64,000 nt of DNA from Setophaga petechia (lineage: Eukaryota > Chordata > Aves > Passeriformes > Parulidae), in assembly GCA_024362935.1 (NCBI GenBank), contig JANCRA010000008.1, forward strand, positions 34,318,557-34,382,556. Direction: 5' to 3'. The notes beneath the pieces were generated by a model. It did not search any database, was not told the origin of the DNA, and saw only the letters and a program-made list of their open reading frames with translations. This document shows, in pieces, positions 11,009 through 24,700 of the stretch. How positions within the stretch are numbered: the first letter of the stretch is position 1; each line of letters starts with the position of its first letter. Made by a program: the position numbers and the translations under genes.

Positions 11009-13990
11009 CATAACTGGACTAGACTTACAGTCTTAGAAGATTAGTTCTCTAAATTTTCTATTAGGTAATTTGAAATCAATATTAGTTATGAAAAATTTTT
11101 CTTCTAAGTAGAAATAGATAAAATTTCTGCATAATTTTATTAAACTCATCGTTAATTTTAAAAATTCTTGGCAGGTGTTGAGTATTTTTGTATAAAATTC
11201 ATGTAATCCATTGTGTTGCCATAAAAACTTTTCACTCTAATTGAAAGGCAGTCTTTTATCCTCATCTTAATTTTAAAATTCAGAAAAAAGTGGTTTTGAT
11301 GATGTGTTTTGCTTTACTTTTCAAAATATTGAGATATATAGAATGTATATTTAATGAGTATGTTATTACTCTGTTAATTCACTCTATAATTCTCTCGACT
11401 GTGATTGGCACAGTCACTGTATCCTGTAATTCATTCAGAGCACATGCAAATACACCTGAGTATACTTAATTGCATTCTTTCCTGTCAAGTCTTTAATTTT
11501 CTCACAGGCAATTTTGGGTGATAGCTTTGGGAAAAGACAGAATCCTAATCTTCTCCCTACCATGCATATTTATTGCTCTCTACTACTGGATGGAGTTCAC
11601 ACAGTACATCAGTGCTTTGCCAGCAGACAATAAAGAGCTCTTCTGAGCATAAGTTTTAAAATCATGCAGATCTTACTTCTACCTATACCTAACTATTGGA
11701 ACTGGGACATTTCTAACATCTGTAATAAAACTGCACTCTGGCCACCAGAGTCTGATATAATTGTGTGTTCAGCAACCTCAATGCCAGCATGATCCTATAA
11801 AGCAAATTTGCTGTTCAACACTTGCTCCAGCTCTTCAATTCCTATGTCTACCACTTCTGTTCTTCCTAAAATGTGTTATTCGAGCTGGTTTCTTCATTTT
11901 TAAGTTGGTCAACCCAGTGTGCTGGTGGGTGTCACTAGTTGTCAAAGGAAGGAGCCAGCTGAGACTGTCTCTTAACAGGGCTAAACCACCTGCTCTCTCT
12001 GTTCCAGCTGAGGTTGTTTCATGTTACTGAACTGCCTTGCATGGCCACGGAGTCCTTTATGAATCAGCGCTCCCTATTGTAAAATCTGTGGTTGCAAATC
12101 AAAGATAAACATGGCAATTGACTCATTCATAGCACAGAGGTTTAAAGAATTTGGTTGTAGTAATGGAGACTTATAGCTTTCCATCTCAGTGAGATCCATG
12201 GAATTGGCTAGCTCCAGTTCACTATTTTCTTCAATGATCTCACACTGAGCAGAGCAGATGTGTTTCACATTGTTCCATGAGATTTTTGCCCTTGCTATCC
12301 AAGTAGCTGCATTCTTTCTTGCAACTTTGACTCAAAGATAATTTAATTTATTAAAACAATGAAAATATCAGCTAACAGGGGAGGCTTATCTCTGCTTGAG
12401 ACTGAACCAAAGACTTTACCAAAGTCAAAATCACACAGCAATAGCACATTTCAGAGATGCTTAGATTAATGCAAAACATAATTTGCTGCACATTTTTTTT
12501 CCTCAAGATTTCTTTCCCAGATAAAAATGTTGTGGGTTGAGCAGACATTTCCACATAAATTTAATATCACTTGGAACAGTCCCATATTAACATTAGTCTG
12601 ATTATTTAGGATTTTACCTTAAAAGAAGGCAAATTCTCTGGCAGCAGTTTTTTCCTTGCTACTCTGCTATCTTCCCTAAGGTGTTGGTTTTGTTTAAATT
12701 ACTTTAAAAAACTGGAAAGAAATAATTCTTTTGCTTTCCAGAAGTGTATGCAAGGCTCCCATTGTCATAAGCTGATGAAAAGCTACTCTTGACGCTTGAA
12801 AACAACCTTTTAAAAGCCTTGTTAGGTCCATTTCAACTAAACATTTTTCAAAGGTAATACTTCCTCTAACAAAAAAAGAAAGCTGGTTCTTCTTTTCTGT
12901 GGCAATTTTTGTCAACTAATTTCACACTGAATTGCTGATCAAAGTTTCAGGGACATTCTGCTTCCAAATTACTGGTACCATGTTGCCATATTGACATACA
13001 GAGGACTTGAGTAACCTGTCAAAAGTATTTACTTTTTTCCCTCAGGTGGTAGAAATACATCTCCATGCTTCTTGCTTTTTCTTTTTCTATTAGAGGAATA
13101 TTTACTTGAAATCAGAATGAACTAAGGAGGTATTTTCTGATGACTGGCATTATGTGAAACCTCAAGTTTTCAAAAAGTCTAATGGTGCTGCCTCGGGAAA
13201 ATAAAAATATTATTAAACATACATAACTCTAACTAAGAAATGCAAGTTCAGAGGTAAGGAGTCTGCAATTCACCTGTAGAAAAAGGAAAAAAAAAACCCA
13301 GAAAAGAAAACAAAATAAACACAAAACCTCAAATCATTCCTCTTCTGATAGCATTAGATGTCTTTTTGACATTTTAAGCATCAATAAATTTTATTTTCTT
13401 ACATAGAATTTAATGCTTTGAACATTCAATTTTTTTATACTTTGATTTTAAATCTTTAATATTTACTCAGTTATAGACTATTTATTTCCCCACTGATGCA
13501 TTGCATGCAACAAATTGTCTGGTCTCTACAGCTTCTCAACAAGCCATGCTAAGAAACTTGACTCCTCTGGTATTAAGTGAAGGGGAAAAAAAGTTTTGAC
13601 AGGTTTAGATATGAAATGAATAGTGACTTTCCTCTGAAAACGTGTCAAATTAAAGCAGGTGGGGTGAGGAAAACAGCTACAGTATGTCAACTTTTACAGG
13701 CTTTGATTTATTTTTAATGATGCAGTTCACCTCAGGAAGTCTGAAGATGTGCTCATTCACAGCCCTGGTCTCATGGTGTGCTGTATTGTTCAGGTACTTC
13801 TTCTAAGTTGGGTCCAAGATGGGATCATGACCTAGAACTCCCGTAAATAGCAATTACCTCTTTGGAAACAGAATGATTAAAGTTTAGTTGAATGTCAGCA
13901 AACTATTCACTCCTCTCTGTTCCTCCCTTCTGCAAGTTATTTACACTTCCTAACTACATATCCTCCTTTTTCTATTGCCAGTTCTCTTCA

Positions 13991-14037
13991 TCATTTATTT
14001 ATTTATCTATCTATATATTTATCTATTTATTATTTAT
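13991..14037 (+). repeat. TTTA/TCTA low-complexity tract
   Basis: An imperfect mixture of TTTA and TCTA tetranucleotides, such as 'atttatttatctatctatat'. This is a decayed microsatellite. Confidence 0.85.
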
Positions 14038-14256
14038 GATGGGTCACGTGAGATAATGTGAAAGAATAAGATATCAGTAGATTGTCACATATAATAATAC
14101 ATCATGTAACTTACAATTTCAAGTCTGAACAAAAAAAGGCTGAAGTTCGGTGAATAAAAAAGTTTAAGTAATTAATCAAAATTGTTTCAGGGAAAATAAA
14201 AGATTTGAAATATGATGAATCCAGAAAACAGGGTTCAAAATGAGAACACAGACAGT

Positions 14257-14700
14257 TCACCCAGGAAAATCATAAAATTCTTTTGGGAAAATGATTAAAG
14301 AAAATGTCCTCTGTCTCAGTTTCATAAAAGAATTTGGCACTAGAAATGTAAATTGGATGAAAACATGGCTAAAAGCCAGATTGCATTTGATTGCACCAAA
14401 GGGAGAGAGTAAATAAGAAAAGCATTCTTCAATATCATCATAAATAAAATGTTTTGATATTGATATTTTGATATTTTCATTAATGAACTCAGCACAAAAG
14501 TTACTCAGCATGAAAGTTAGAGAACTATGATAAAAGTTAGGGAGATTTGGAGCAATTTGCAGATGAAAAGCTTGGAAACCTCAGTATAAAGAGCAAAGTA
14601 TGTCACCTTGAAAATTAAAGTTATGAGTGAATTAAAACAGCATTTCTAAACTCAAGACCATGTGCCTAAAGTATAAAATAATATTTTAGTTATAAATTAA
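14257..14700 (+). mobile_element. possible very old LINE (CR1/L3-like) reverse-transcriptase relic
   Basis: Weak plus-strand resemblance to LINE reverse-transcriptase regions: 'catggctaaaagccagattg' near 14364, 'attttcattaatgaactcag' at 14473-14492 (compare the I-F-I-N-D-L block), and 'gcaatttgcagatgaaaagc' near 14552 (compare F-A-D-D-T-K-L). The blocks are in the expected order, but the spacing is irregular and the intervening sequence is unrecognisable. This could be coincidence in AT-rich DNA. No coding capacity remains. Confidence 0.25.
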
Positions 14701-17700
14701 CAGAGGAGGACATAATGTACTTATTAATAGGTGATTGAGGAGTGATCAGAATATTCCCTTGAAAATATCTCCCTGGAGCTGAGGTTAAGAGCCTCATAGT
14801 GACACAGAATCCCAATTACAGTACAAATAAGCTTGGGGGATTTTGTTTGCTTTTGACATTGTCTCTTTCTCCAAAGGGGTTTGTTACACCCTGGGAGTTA
14901 AAAAAAAAAAAAAAAAATTTCTAGCATTCCTATATCCTCACATCTGATTGTCATATGGGGAGACCTCAGCCTGAGGATCTACTTTCTGAGCTCTGGGAAA
15001 AATTTTCAAGGAAGTAAGATGAAGAATAACCATATGCATGATTGTCTGGATCACATGATGGAAGGATGTGTTGGGGTACAAGGTGAAGTGTCAGATTCTT
15101 ATGGGAATGGAGAAATAAAGGGGAATTGTATTAATCTGCATTTCAGATGGAATGCTAAGCAAACTGTGGGAAGCACTTGAAACAGCAGACATCTAAATGG
15201 AGGAGGTAGAAAGTGAATAAACCAATGTAGACAAATAAAGTCCCAAAGTATACAGCTCTTCATTGAAGACTTTTTGGAGGAAAGCTTTAGAAATACTAAA
15301 CCTGTGCAAAATGACTACAGGAAAAAAACAACATTTGTAGACTCAGGCACTGAGTCTGGAAAAGCAGCTTAATCCCTGTAGACTATTTACAGTGCTTAGA
15401 GTCTTAGAAGAGGAACACATGTTAAGACAACCAGTATTAGTGTGATATGATCCTGCTAGCCATTCTCTAGGTAGCCTTGTGAGAATTGTCATGTTTTATT
15501 CAGAGTATTACAAGTCAATATGTATAAAACCTGATGCTTAAAAATATATGTTAGAACAGTTTTGATACCTTGAACAAGAATTTGTTGTTTATGATAGATT
15601 AGGCAGAAGAAACATGACAAAATGCTGTGAACCTTCAGGAACAATGGATTTGCTCTAATAGGAAAACACCTTAACTTCATGCAAGACAAATTCAGTGTGT
15701 CCAAACAAAGGTCTTTATCCACCTTTCAGCTATGATCTACAATAAGGCAGAAAGTACATCTTTTGATCAAGTGAGGTTTTTTAAGTCTGCTTCAAGATAC
15801 ACAGCTGTTTTCAGTACTCGCAACTTGGAGTGAAGCTAAGAGTACAGCAGGTATTACTTGGATGTTCACTAAGGTCTGAAGAATAAGAGCTGAGTCAGTG
15901 AAAAGCTGCTGAAAACTACACAACCCACACTAGCTCTAATAAGGTTGGGAGTTTATTGTTTTCACTGCAGGAAAAGGGTAATTTTAAATAATAAAGAAAC
16001 TATTATTAGATTCTAGGAAGAAAAAATGGTATTTATGAAAATAGTAAGTTAAGTTGCTGGTAATTAAATCAGAAAAATAATGGGTTTTGCAGTCCAAGCA
16101 AACAAGATGTTGGAGAGTATAGAAAAGCAACTCAGTAATAGATGTAAATTCTCTAAAAGTACTATGTTGAACACTCACCCCTACTGCCAATTCTGATACT
16201 TGCTACTCCTAGGAATACACACTAGGGATTGGAGAGCTGATTTTCATTTCTGCTGGCAAGTGATATACTTTTCCTGTTAAGAGTGGATGGATAGTGCTGA
16301 AATCTCTAAAATACACTCATTCTGGGTGGCTGGTTTGGTTTGGTTTTTTTCCTCTTCCTTTATTTTCAACTTTATTCACTGTTCTTTTAAAGGGAGAAGT
16401 GACTTGTCAGATGGATCTCTTGGTGAAAGGAGAAGTCAGCCTCAGAGTTGATGAAAAGAACTCTCTGAGGGACAACAGTGGATACAGAATGATTCAGTTC
16501 AGCTCAGAAGGTAACACATGTACGTAAAACCAAACCTGCAAGCAAGGATCCACCTTGTAAGGACAGATTGAGAGGTGTAAGCTTTCTGTACTTCTATTCT
16601 GTCAGACTTCTAATTAAAGCTTATCTAGGGTAGGTTTTTTTGGCATTTTTTTCCTTTTTTTTAATCATTGTTTGTCTGTTTTGGGGCTTTTTGTTTGTTA
16701 GGTTGGTTCTTCTGAGGGTTTTTTTTTGTTATTGTTGTTGTTATTGTTATTGTTGTTTTGGGTGTCTGGTTTTTGTTGGTCTTTTTTTAGAAGCATTTCA
16801 ACATTATTTAAAGAATACAGAATTAAGGAAGTCTAGACAGATTTAGCTTTAAGTTTTAGCTGACTCAGGATCCCATTCACTTGGGTTAATAGCCTCTGAT
16901 TAACACAATTTTCCTGGCAGCCAGCTCTGCTCAGCGTGAATATCAGTCTGCACTGAAAGGCTGGTGGGCGATTAATGTGGTCACTGCAGCCCAGGAACAA
17001 AAGTACACAGCACCAAGGGCCTTCACAGCAGGAGACTGACACTGCAGGGGGACTGATTAAAATATTACCCTGATAAGACTAAATTAGTGACAGATTAGAC
17101 CAGTGGCATCAAAGAAATACATAAGAAGTTTGTAAGTGACTTCCAGCTTCCACAACTTGCCATGCATGGGTTTGTATGGGGTAGAGTCAAGGAGTTTGGT
17201 TTTGGAGCAGCAGATTTGTATCTCAGATGTGGTGTCTGCAAGATCCTGTGAATAAAAGTCATTTCATATACAGAATTTATGATTATATAAAAAAACCCCT
17301 CTAATGTTTTAATGTGCCCCAGCCTAATTTCCTGCTTTGCCACAAACTTCCTTCCTTTTATTAAGAGACATCAAGCAAATGTATTGAAAGATATCTGGAT
17401 GCATGCCTGTTCTAAAATTCATTAAGGATCTACTCAACTAATTTTGCATTTCAACCTTTTCTTCTAAGTGCTTAAGATTTATGTCTTGTCTTTGAAAATT
17501 AATGATTCTTTTTCAGGATTATTTCTAAAAGTTTCAGTCTGTTTTCAAAAGAGTATTCACAATTCAAAAGCATCCATTCAAACAAAACAACATGGAGCAT
17601 CATAGAAATTTGTAGCTGCTTTTCACTTTGTACAGTAATTTGACCAATGATTATTTATACAGACTGAGTATAGGATTAGAAGGAATTCTATAGCTGCCTT

Positions 17701-20700
17701 TTGTTATTCCCAGGTGGAAAAAATTATTCAAAATTATCCAGGTTTTTAAAACCAAATAAGTAGATCTGTAAATTTACCTCCATATAACTGGAAAGCAGAA
17801 TATTATCAAAATATTGCAAGCCCACTGACTCTCTCAAAGACCTTGGGAAAAGCAAAATTTTTATTTGATGAATTTTTTATTTCCAAAATTTTTATGAGTT
17901 TTGTCTCTTTCCATTTTAAAACTTATTTTCAAAATAAACCATTAAACTTCACCCTTTAAAAAAAAAATTCTTCATCTGGTAAATTTGTTGTGCAATTGAA
18001 CACCTATTTTGATGCACTCATGCTGAAATATTCTTTCTCCCTTGGATTCACTGTTTGGTAATAATTTAGAATTATCTTGATTTTTTTCACTGCAGCTGAT
18101 TTTCCACAATGAAAATAAGATAAACTGAGATTTTAGATTATTATTCATAAAATTTAAATAGTCATAATTTTACACAACTTTTTTGCATGTGTTATTAAGC
18201 CATTTTGTTGACACTACTGATATAGCATTACTTATCTCTTTCAGCATTAAAAAAGTATGTTATCTTGAAATTATGTCTGTAGAACGGAGAAGACTGCGAC
18301 TAAAGGTGATTAGAAGTTTGTTTTGTTTTACCATTGAGTCCCAGTTATACTGAAAGACAAAAATATTGTCTTTCCCTTTGTATTCCTGTGCTTTAAACTG
18401 AAGTAGGAGTTTGATTTATTTTTTCCACTGTGTTGTACTGTCACCTTTAGGTGAATATTTTAGGATTTTGTTTATCTGAAGGAACTTTGAATTTCTTAGA
18501 CAAGTACACCAGCAACATATGTTTGAAGGGGGAAAGGTTTTGAGACATATTTTTATAAAGGACCCAGCATTATATTTATTAGAAATTAAATTTTCTACTT
18601 TTAAATAGTAACAGAACATTTTGAAGCAAGCATCGCTCTTCTTAAATTTGAATAATTTGGCTTTGAAATTGTCAACGAGTGAGTTTGTAACACACTGAAG
18701 TACTACAAAATTATATAGAGCAAAAGATATTGGTAATAGTGGGCATTGAAGCACAGGCCAAAGAGACAATATTGCTATTATGGTCAGCAATTTCTCATAG
18801 CCTTTTCCACATTTTATATCTACTCATTTCCCTCCTTTCTGGTAACAGCAAGACAATGTTTCTTGCTTTTGTGATCTTTGTCTAACTCTAGAAGAAGCTA
18901 TGATACTCAGGAGACAACTAGTTTAGTACCTGAACAACTAAGGCTAAAAGCCTAGTCCAACTATCAAAACATTAATCTGATAGAAATCCTCAATACTCTA
19001 TGGATAGCAATATATAGCTGCTTTTGTAAAGAATAAACTGAGTTCTAAGGTGTATATATGTGTATGCTTTTTTCTAAAGAATCTCAAATAAGATAATGGA
19101 GTGAGTATTATTGCCTTGAGTAGACTGTCATTTTCATATCATAAAATTTCTTGACCAGGTTAGATTACGTCTGTGTTGTGGCCTAGAACTAAGACATTTT
19201 AAATAATTTAACCTATTTTTTCTTCCTTTTTTTTTTTTGCTGTAAATGTCTGCAGAGTCCATTCATGAATAATATTTTTTTTCTGTCTTCTTCATCTTGT
19301 AATTTTCTTTTAAAAATCCTTAATAATTATTATCCCCACCTTCTTCTGTACTGACTGCTATTTTTCATTTTACTTGATCTTTAAAGCTGCCTTGACATTA
19401 TTGTCCTTTATGAAAAAACTTATGCTAGTTGATTCCTTCTCGAACATGTCTAATTTAATACATGAATGACATTATCCCAGTAAATTCAATGTCTTATGTT
19501 AACAAATTTAAATTAAAGAACAATGCCATCTCTAAAAACTGTAGGTAGAATTTCATCACTGTCTGGGAAACCACTGAGACAGGTCAGCTTAAAAGTGATA
19601 CTTCAATTTCATGCACAACATTGAAAAGGATTCTTGAGTAGATATTCTTACAATCATCATGACCAAGCTGAGCAGAATGATTAATTTTATAGACACTTCA
19701 TTTAGATTTTAATTTTCAAAATAAATAAATAGGCTTTTTTTTTGTTTTAGTGTTACCCAATGCATATTCTTAATTTTACTATTAACACTTATGATTCTTC
19801 AGGTAATTACTGTGCAGTTTTTATAAACTTTTGGTTTAATTTTTGGCTCTTCCTTCCCACTTCTGAAAAGCCAACATTTGTTTCTTCTGTGTTTGTCTGT
19901 GATGTATTTTTTGACACGGCACTTCATTTTGCCAGCCAACAATATATGTACCTCTAGCACAAGTTTTTTGCAAACACTGATCAACAAGTCTCAAAAATAT
20001 AGATGCTTTATTCAGCCAAGAATGTGTAACACTGAACCCATATTGTAAGCAATAACTGTAGTGTTGACATCCGTGCTTCAATTTGTCATCGTTTGTACAC
20101 TGTCATTTTGAGCTCTTGGGGTGACTAAAGTAACAAATGAGTTGTCTCTTCTCAACCTGATTTTACCCCTTAGGGAAGAACTTGTCCTTTAGCCCCATTT
20201 AAAACATCTTGATCTGGTGCCAAGCTAAGGCTATGTACCCAGTTTTGCTCTTGCCAGATTCATTTTACTCTTTTGTTCAAAGGCTAATACAGATATATAT
20301 AACTAAATTTTAACTCATGTGCCTGAGATGCATTTTTCACTGAATCCCAAAAATTTGTCCCATTGACATTCTGTTGGACACTTTATTCTGAATGAAAGAA
20401 ATTATTCCCACAGCAGAAGAAAAACTTAAAATGAAGAGCAAAATCATGAATCAGTTTTGTCAGATAGTCAGTAGAACTGTTCATCTGTAAGAAAGGATGA
20501 CCCCTCTCTTGCTGCTTTTGGAAAGGCATGGCTCTTGGCAAAAGTGCATAACACCAAGTCTGGCTGGTACTCTTCAGTTCTAAGAAAAATTGGCTGTCTA
20601 TTTCATGCTGCATCCAGCCTGGAGATGAAACAGGCTCATATCCTTCCAAGACTATCATGCTTGGAAGGTTCAGGAGACCAGGAGATGTCTGCAATGTCTG

Positions 20701-20734
20701 AAGACAGGTCAATGGATTACACATCTTCAGAAGG
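14701..20734. other. AT-rich non-coding stretch, nothing recognised
   Basis: Contains an A-homopolymer at about 14901-14917 and a T/G-rich low-complexity stretch at 16632-16790. The 16294-16527 open frame (77 codons) ends shortly after a 'gaaggtaac' that could resemble a splice donor, but no protein family is recognised. I found no other supportable feature. Confidence 0.5.
16632..16790 (+). repeat. T/G-rich low-complexity tract with TTG/TTA trinucleotides
   Basis: A long thymine- and guanine-rich stretch with a (TTG/TTA) array at about 16728-16758. Its 68-codon Phe/Leu/Cys/Tyr-rich frame (16640-16846) is compositional. Confidence 0.85.
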
Positions 20735-21785
20735 AGAAAAAGAATGCAGGTTGGAAAGATTTAGTTTGGATCCAGGAAAAACCATGGTGTGAGTTCTGAA
20801 ACATTTCTAGGCATGTGGAAGAGAAGGCAGCTGCTGGAAATAGCCAGCATGTGTTTACAAAGAGCAAATCATATTTGGCAAACCTGTCTTCTAAATGTTG
20901 TTGTATCCATCCTAGGACATCATGGTCTGGAGGGATGGACAATTGGTAAAAAGTTGAATGGTCAGCCCCAAAGGGACATGGTTAATGGGTCCTGTTCTAC
21001 CTAGAGGTCCATGGAAGGGGAGGACTGTAAGGGTCTATCCTGGGACTGTTCTTCTTAATGCTTTTATCTCTTAACACATGACCTGGAGGGGTAACAGAGA
21101 ACATACTTACCATGAGTGAAGATGAAACTAAAGTGAGGAGAAAACTCCATGCCAGGGGAGTGGGATCTGGATAGGCTAGAAAAATGGAACCTTGTGAAAC
21201 TGAGCAAGGGCAAATGCCATCTGCTCCCTCTGGGACAGAGAAGCCCCTAAAATGGCACTGGCTAAGGACATTGAGGCTGGAACAAGCCCTGTGGGAAATA
21301 CCCTGTGGTTTGCTGGGCACTGAGCTAAGCCTCAACCATCATAGATAGCCAACAGCTTTGGCTTGAAAAAGAGCATGGCCAGGTGACAAAAGCAGTGATT
21401 ATCTCCCTCCCCTCAGCACTCATTAGACCACACCTGCAGCATTGTCTGCACCGCAGGGAGAGGCTGAGGGACAGAGGCAGCTGCAGCCTGGAAGAGGGGA
21501 CGTCTTTCAACAGCCCAACAGCGCCTGTGGGGAAGTTATCAAGGGGGCAGAGACAGGCTCTGCACAGGTCAGAGTGATGACAAAATGTGAGGCAACTTGA
21601 AAAAGTTGAAATGAGGGGTTCAGGCTGCATTATGAGGAAGAATTTTTCCCTGCAAGGGCAGCCCAACAGTGAGACAAGCTGACTAAAGAGACTGTGCAGT
21701 CCCTCTCCTTAGAGATCTGACTGAATTAAATTTTGAGCAACCAAGCTCAGAAATGGGTCTGCTGGTCTTCAATTGTGTTCTTGTA
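20735..21785 (+). mobile_element. degenerate CR1 LINE, about 1 kb of ORF2 to near the 3' end
   Basis: Sense CR1 running from the start of the reverse transcriptase towards the 3' end. 'ggatccaggaaaaaccatgg' at 20768-20787 matches the family's D-P-G-N-Y-R region. 'aatagccagcatgtgtttac' at 20840-20859 and 'agagcaaatcatatttggca' near 20861 match the F-T-K-G-K-S block. 'gtctggagggatggacaatt' at 20923-20942 and 'tctatcctgggactgttctt' at 21034-21053 (L-G-P-V-L-F) are further ORF2 blocks. 'gcactcattagaccacacct' near 21417 and 'gaggggttcaggctgcatta' near 21613 mark the 3' region. The end is worn, and no terminal octamer repeat is seen. Overlapping frames of 60-113 codons on both strands at 20383-21666 derive from this repeat. 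Several blocks are missing, so it is a dead, internally deleted copy. Confidence 0.8.
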
Positions 21786-24700
21786 CCCCAGCTGCCCGTG
21801 GTTATATGTAACTACATATGTAATTCATTGCTATTGGTCATCTTAGTCACAAACAAGAACAGATCCCTATTACCATTTTTGTGGAACATTTTGTCTTGAC
21901 TACTTACAAATATTTAACTTCTGAATAGTATGACCATTTCAGCAGCCTGAACCACTTGGGGAGACTTTGCTCACTCCATCCAGAATGTCAGTCAATACAT
22001 TTAAGCTGACAAATCAGATCAGGCAGAGTGGGAGCTGCCTTGAGGAATTTCAAGAACTGTACAAAATTCCCATCTGTAGGGATCCTGTAACAATATCAGT
22101 CAAATACTTGATACTGAAGGTTCAATCAATCACCTTGCTTCCAACAGATCGCAAACCTGCCCCATGTTTCATCTGTGCAGTTCTCAGATTGCCTGAGTGA
22201 CTTGAGTGACTCGACTGGAGTGAACATATTGAGTGTCTTAACTAACCCAGCTCTGATACCCAGCACAAAGCTGTAGCTAAATAACAAATATGATGGGTGT
22301 ACTTATAATTTAAATCTGATTACTGTTGCCACACCTACCGTATAAAGATATAAGATGGATGAGATACTGAGGATACAGTGCTACAGGAAAGAGGACTGTT
22401 TTTCCTTGAAAATTTATTGCCCATTACATTATGGAGTCTGCAGATTTTGAAGAGAGGTGAGTGGGCTGTCTTTCCACTCCTCTCCTTTCTGATGCCAGGA
22501 TATAAATAAGAAATGGTGTCCCAGCTTCGCCCATTACATTTGCATGCTTTGCGAAATGAGTTCGTAACAATTTCTATTTTATGGTACAAAAGTACTTACC
22601 ATCCTATTTGAAAGAATGAATGTTCTTTCAACTGATTTCAAAGATATACCACATCATTGCTCAAACCCCCACATTTCCTTCTGAAAAAAGATAGAGATTA
22701 TCATTTTAAAAGAGCTAATTAGGCAGAAAGACTGCAGCATAAATAATGATCGTTTGCTTTTGAGATCATAAACTTTCCCCATATTTTGATGTTATATCTC
22801 TTTAGCTGTAATATACGAAGTGATGGTCTACTCTAGCTTTTGATTACTGTAATTCCATAGAAACACCCATCTGGATGTATGTCTTTAGGTTTTTTAATCT
22901 TATATATTCCATGTGGCAGATACATACTAATTTTCCCAGAAGTAGGACTGCTTTAATGTTATAAAATTTTTATAAAGTTTAATTTAAAGCTGCACAGGTA
23001 AATATTTAATTACCCTTTTATAATACTTTTAGGATTTGTTCTAATATCTTTATATATGAAACACCAACTTAACTCAAAAGCCCTCTCCTAACTGTAACTG
23101 GCTTTGCATCTTTAGAAATGCAGCTATGTCCCTAGAACTATTTTCCATTTTCCTTTCATGCAATATGTGCATTCTGCTTTTTGTAGCTTTTAGATGTTCA
23201 GCACTAAGCATATGTTTGAAGAAAAGTTTACAGGACTATAAGGAAAAGAAGCCTACACTACAGTTTTGTGAATCCTTTTTGGTTCCCTTACTTTTTGATC
23301 TGCACCATCACTCCAATACCACAGATTGCATGTTCAAATTCTTCACAGAGCACAATGGTATAGCTAAGTTTTGCTGCTTAATTTGCATTTTAAAAATTTT
23401 CCTTTCTTTTCCTCTTTTTGAAATGTAGGTCAGGAACTCATCATATAATTCTATCTTGAGTTTTTGTCTGTTCTCAAACATATTTTGTCATTTTTGTTAA
23501 CTGTTTTACCTCTCAATTCAGGTTTTTATATGTATATAATACATATGCTGCTTTTGTTGCTTTTCTGTCATAATTTCTAACTTGTCATTGTGGCAGGTTG
23601 TTTGATTCACTAACGTTACTTTTAATACCTGGAAAAACTTAGGATATCTAGAACCTAGATAGCCAATGACTTAGGACTTTGAAGTAGAATTACAGGTTGA
23701 AGAGGTATTTATTGGTCATGACTGCTCCCTCTCTGGGTTCACAAAACTTTTACACAACTGATTTCTATTGTACTGTGTTTTTTTCTCGTTTGCAATTTTG
23801 GTGCAATCAGAGTGGTTCTACTATTTTATATTTTCCTAAAAGCTTTGTCACAAATGTTACTGTTTTTATGTATATTTGGGAGACTTGTGAAATTATTCTG
23901 GGCCAAATTCTGTAACTTGTGTGGAAGAACATTTACTACTTAGGTAATTTTGCTGACTCAGAAAAAGGTGATGTCAATAAATAAGGAAGATGCAGGACTT
24001 AAACCCCCTAGCCCTTATTGCACAGATGAGCATATGTACTTCATTTTCTGTGCTCACAGATGATCTGGGATTCTTGATGAAATAGTTTTACTATGGTCTT
24101 AATCTCTAGAGGTAAAATATGAAATAATAAATCAACTTTTTAGAATGGATTTAGGGAATGGCGGGTGTTCTTCTGTTCCCATTCCCATGATGAATGTATG
24201 GAGCACAGAAGAGAGCAAGCTCTGGCATATTGTGGATTTCAGGGACTGCTTCTGTCAGAGTATCTCTTGTCAAACAGTTCCCCAGGACTGTACTAATATT
24301 AGTTCAAAGAAACTAGCTTTATTGTCTTGACTTAATGGGATGATGGGAAAATGTTTGAAAAGAAAAAAGCAGTAATAGAACAAAGGCAAACTGGCAGTGA
24401 GAGGGAGTCTATGAAAACAATGAGCACTCCAAACCTAAATATAATTAACTAAATGCTCTCTTTGTGAAAGTGCACACTTTTAGTACCACATATTTTTTAA
24501 CTTTTTTACAGGTGAGTCAGAGTATGCAGTCTATGCATAATTCATGAAGAAGAATATCCACATTCCTTTTTTTGTATCTGATTATTCAAGGTGTTTCATT
24601 GCCCTCTGGACATGGAGGTACCAGCTGCCATAAACTGTGTGAGCTCATAATCAAAAGAGCCTGAGAAATTAACAGGCTGAGTGAGATGTAAGCCACAGTG

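Larger units (their letters stand above)
7517..14256. other. AT-rich non-coding stretch with minor repeats
   Basis: Apart from the short repeats listed separately (8534-8565, 8885-8918, 10992-11008, 13991-14037) and homopolymer runs (T about 8199-8215, A about 9189-9203), I recognise nothing. 9440-9860 looks relatively complex and non-repetitive, but I see no coding frame in it. Confidence 0.5.

Noticed and set aside
16294..16527. Possible exon followed by a GT donor-like site
   Set aside because: No recognisable protein, acceptor or partner exon.
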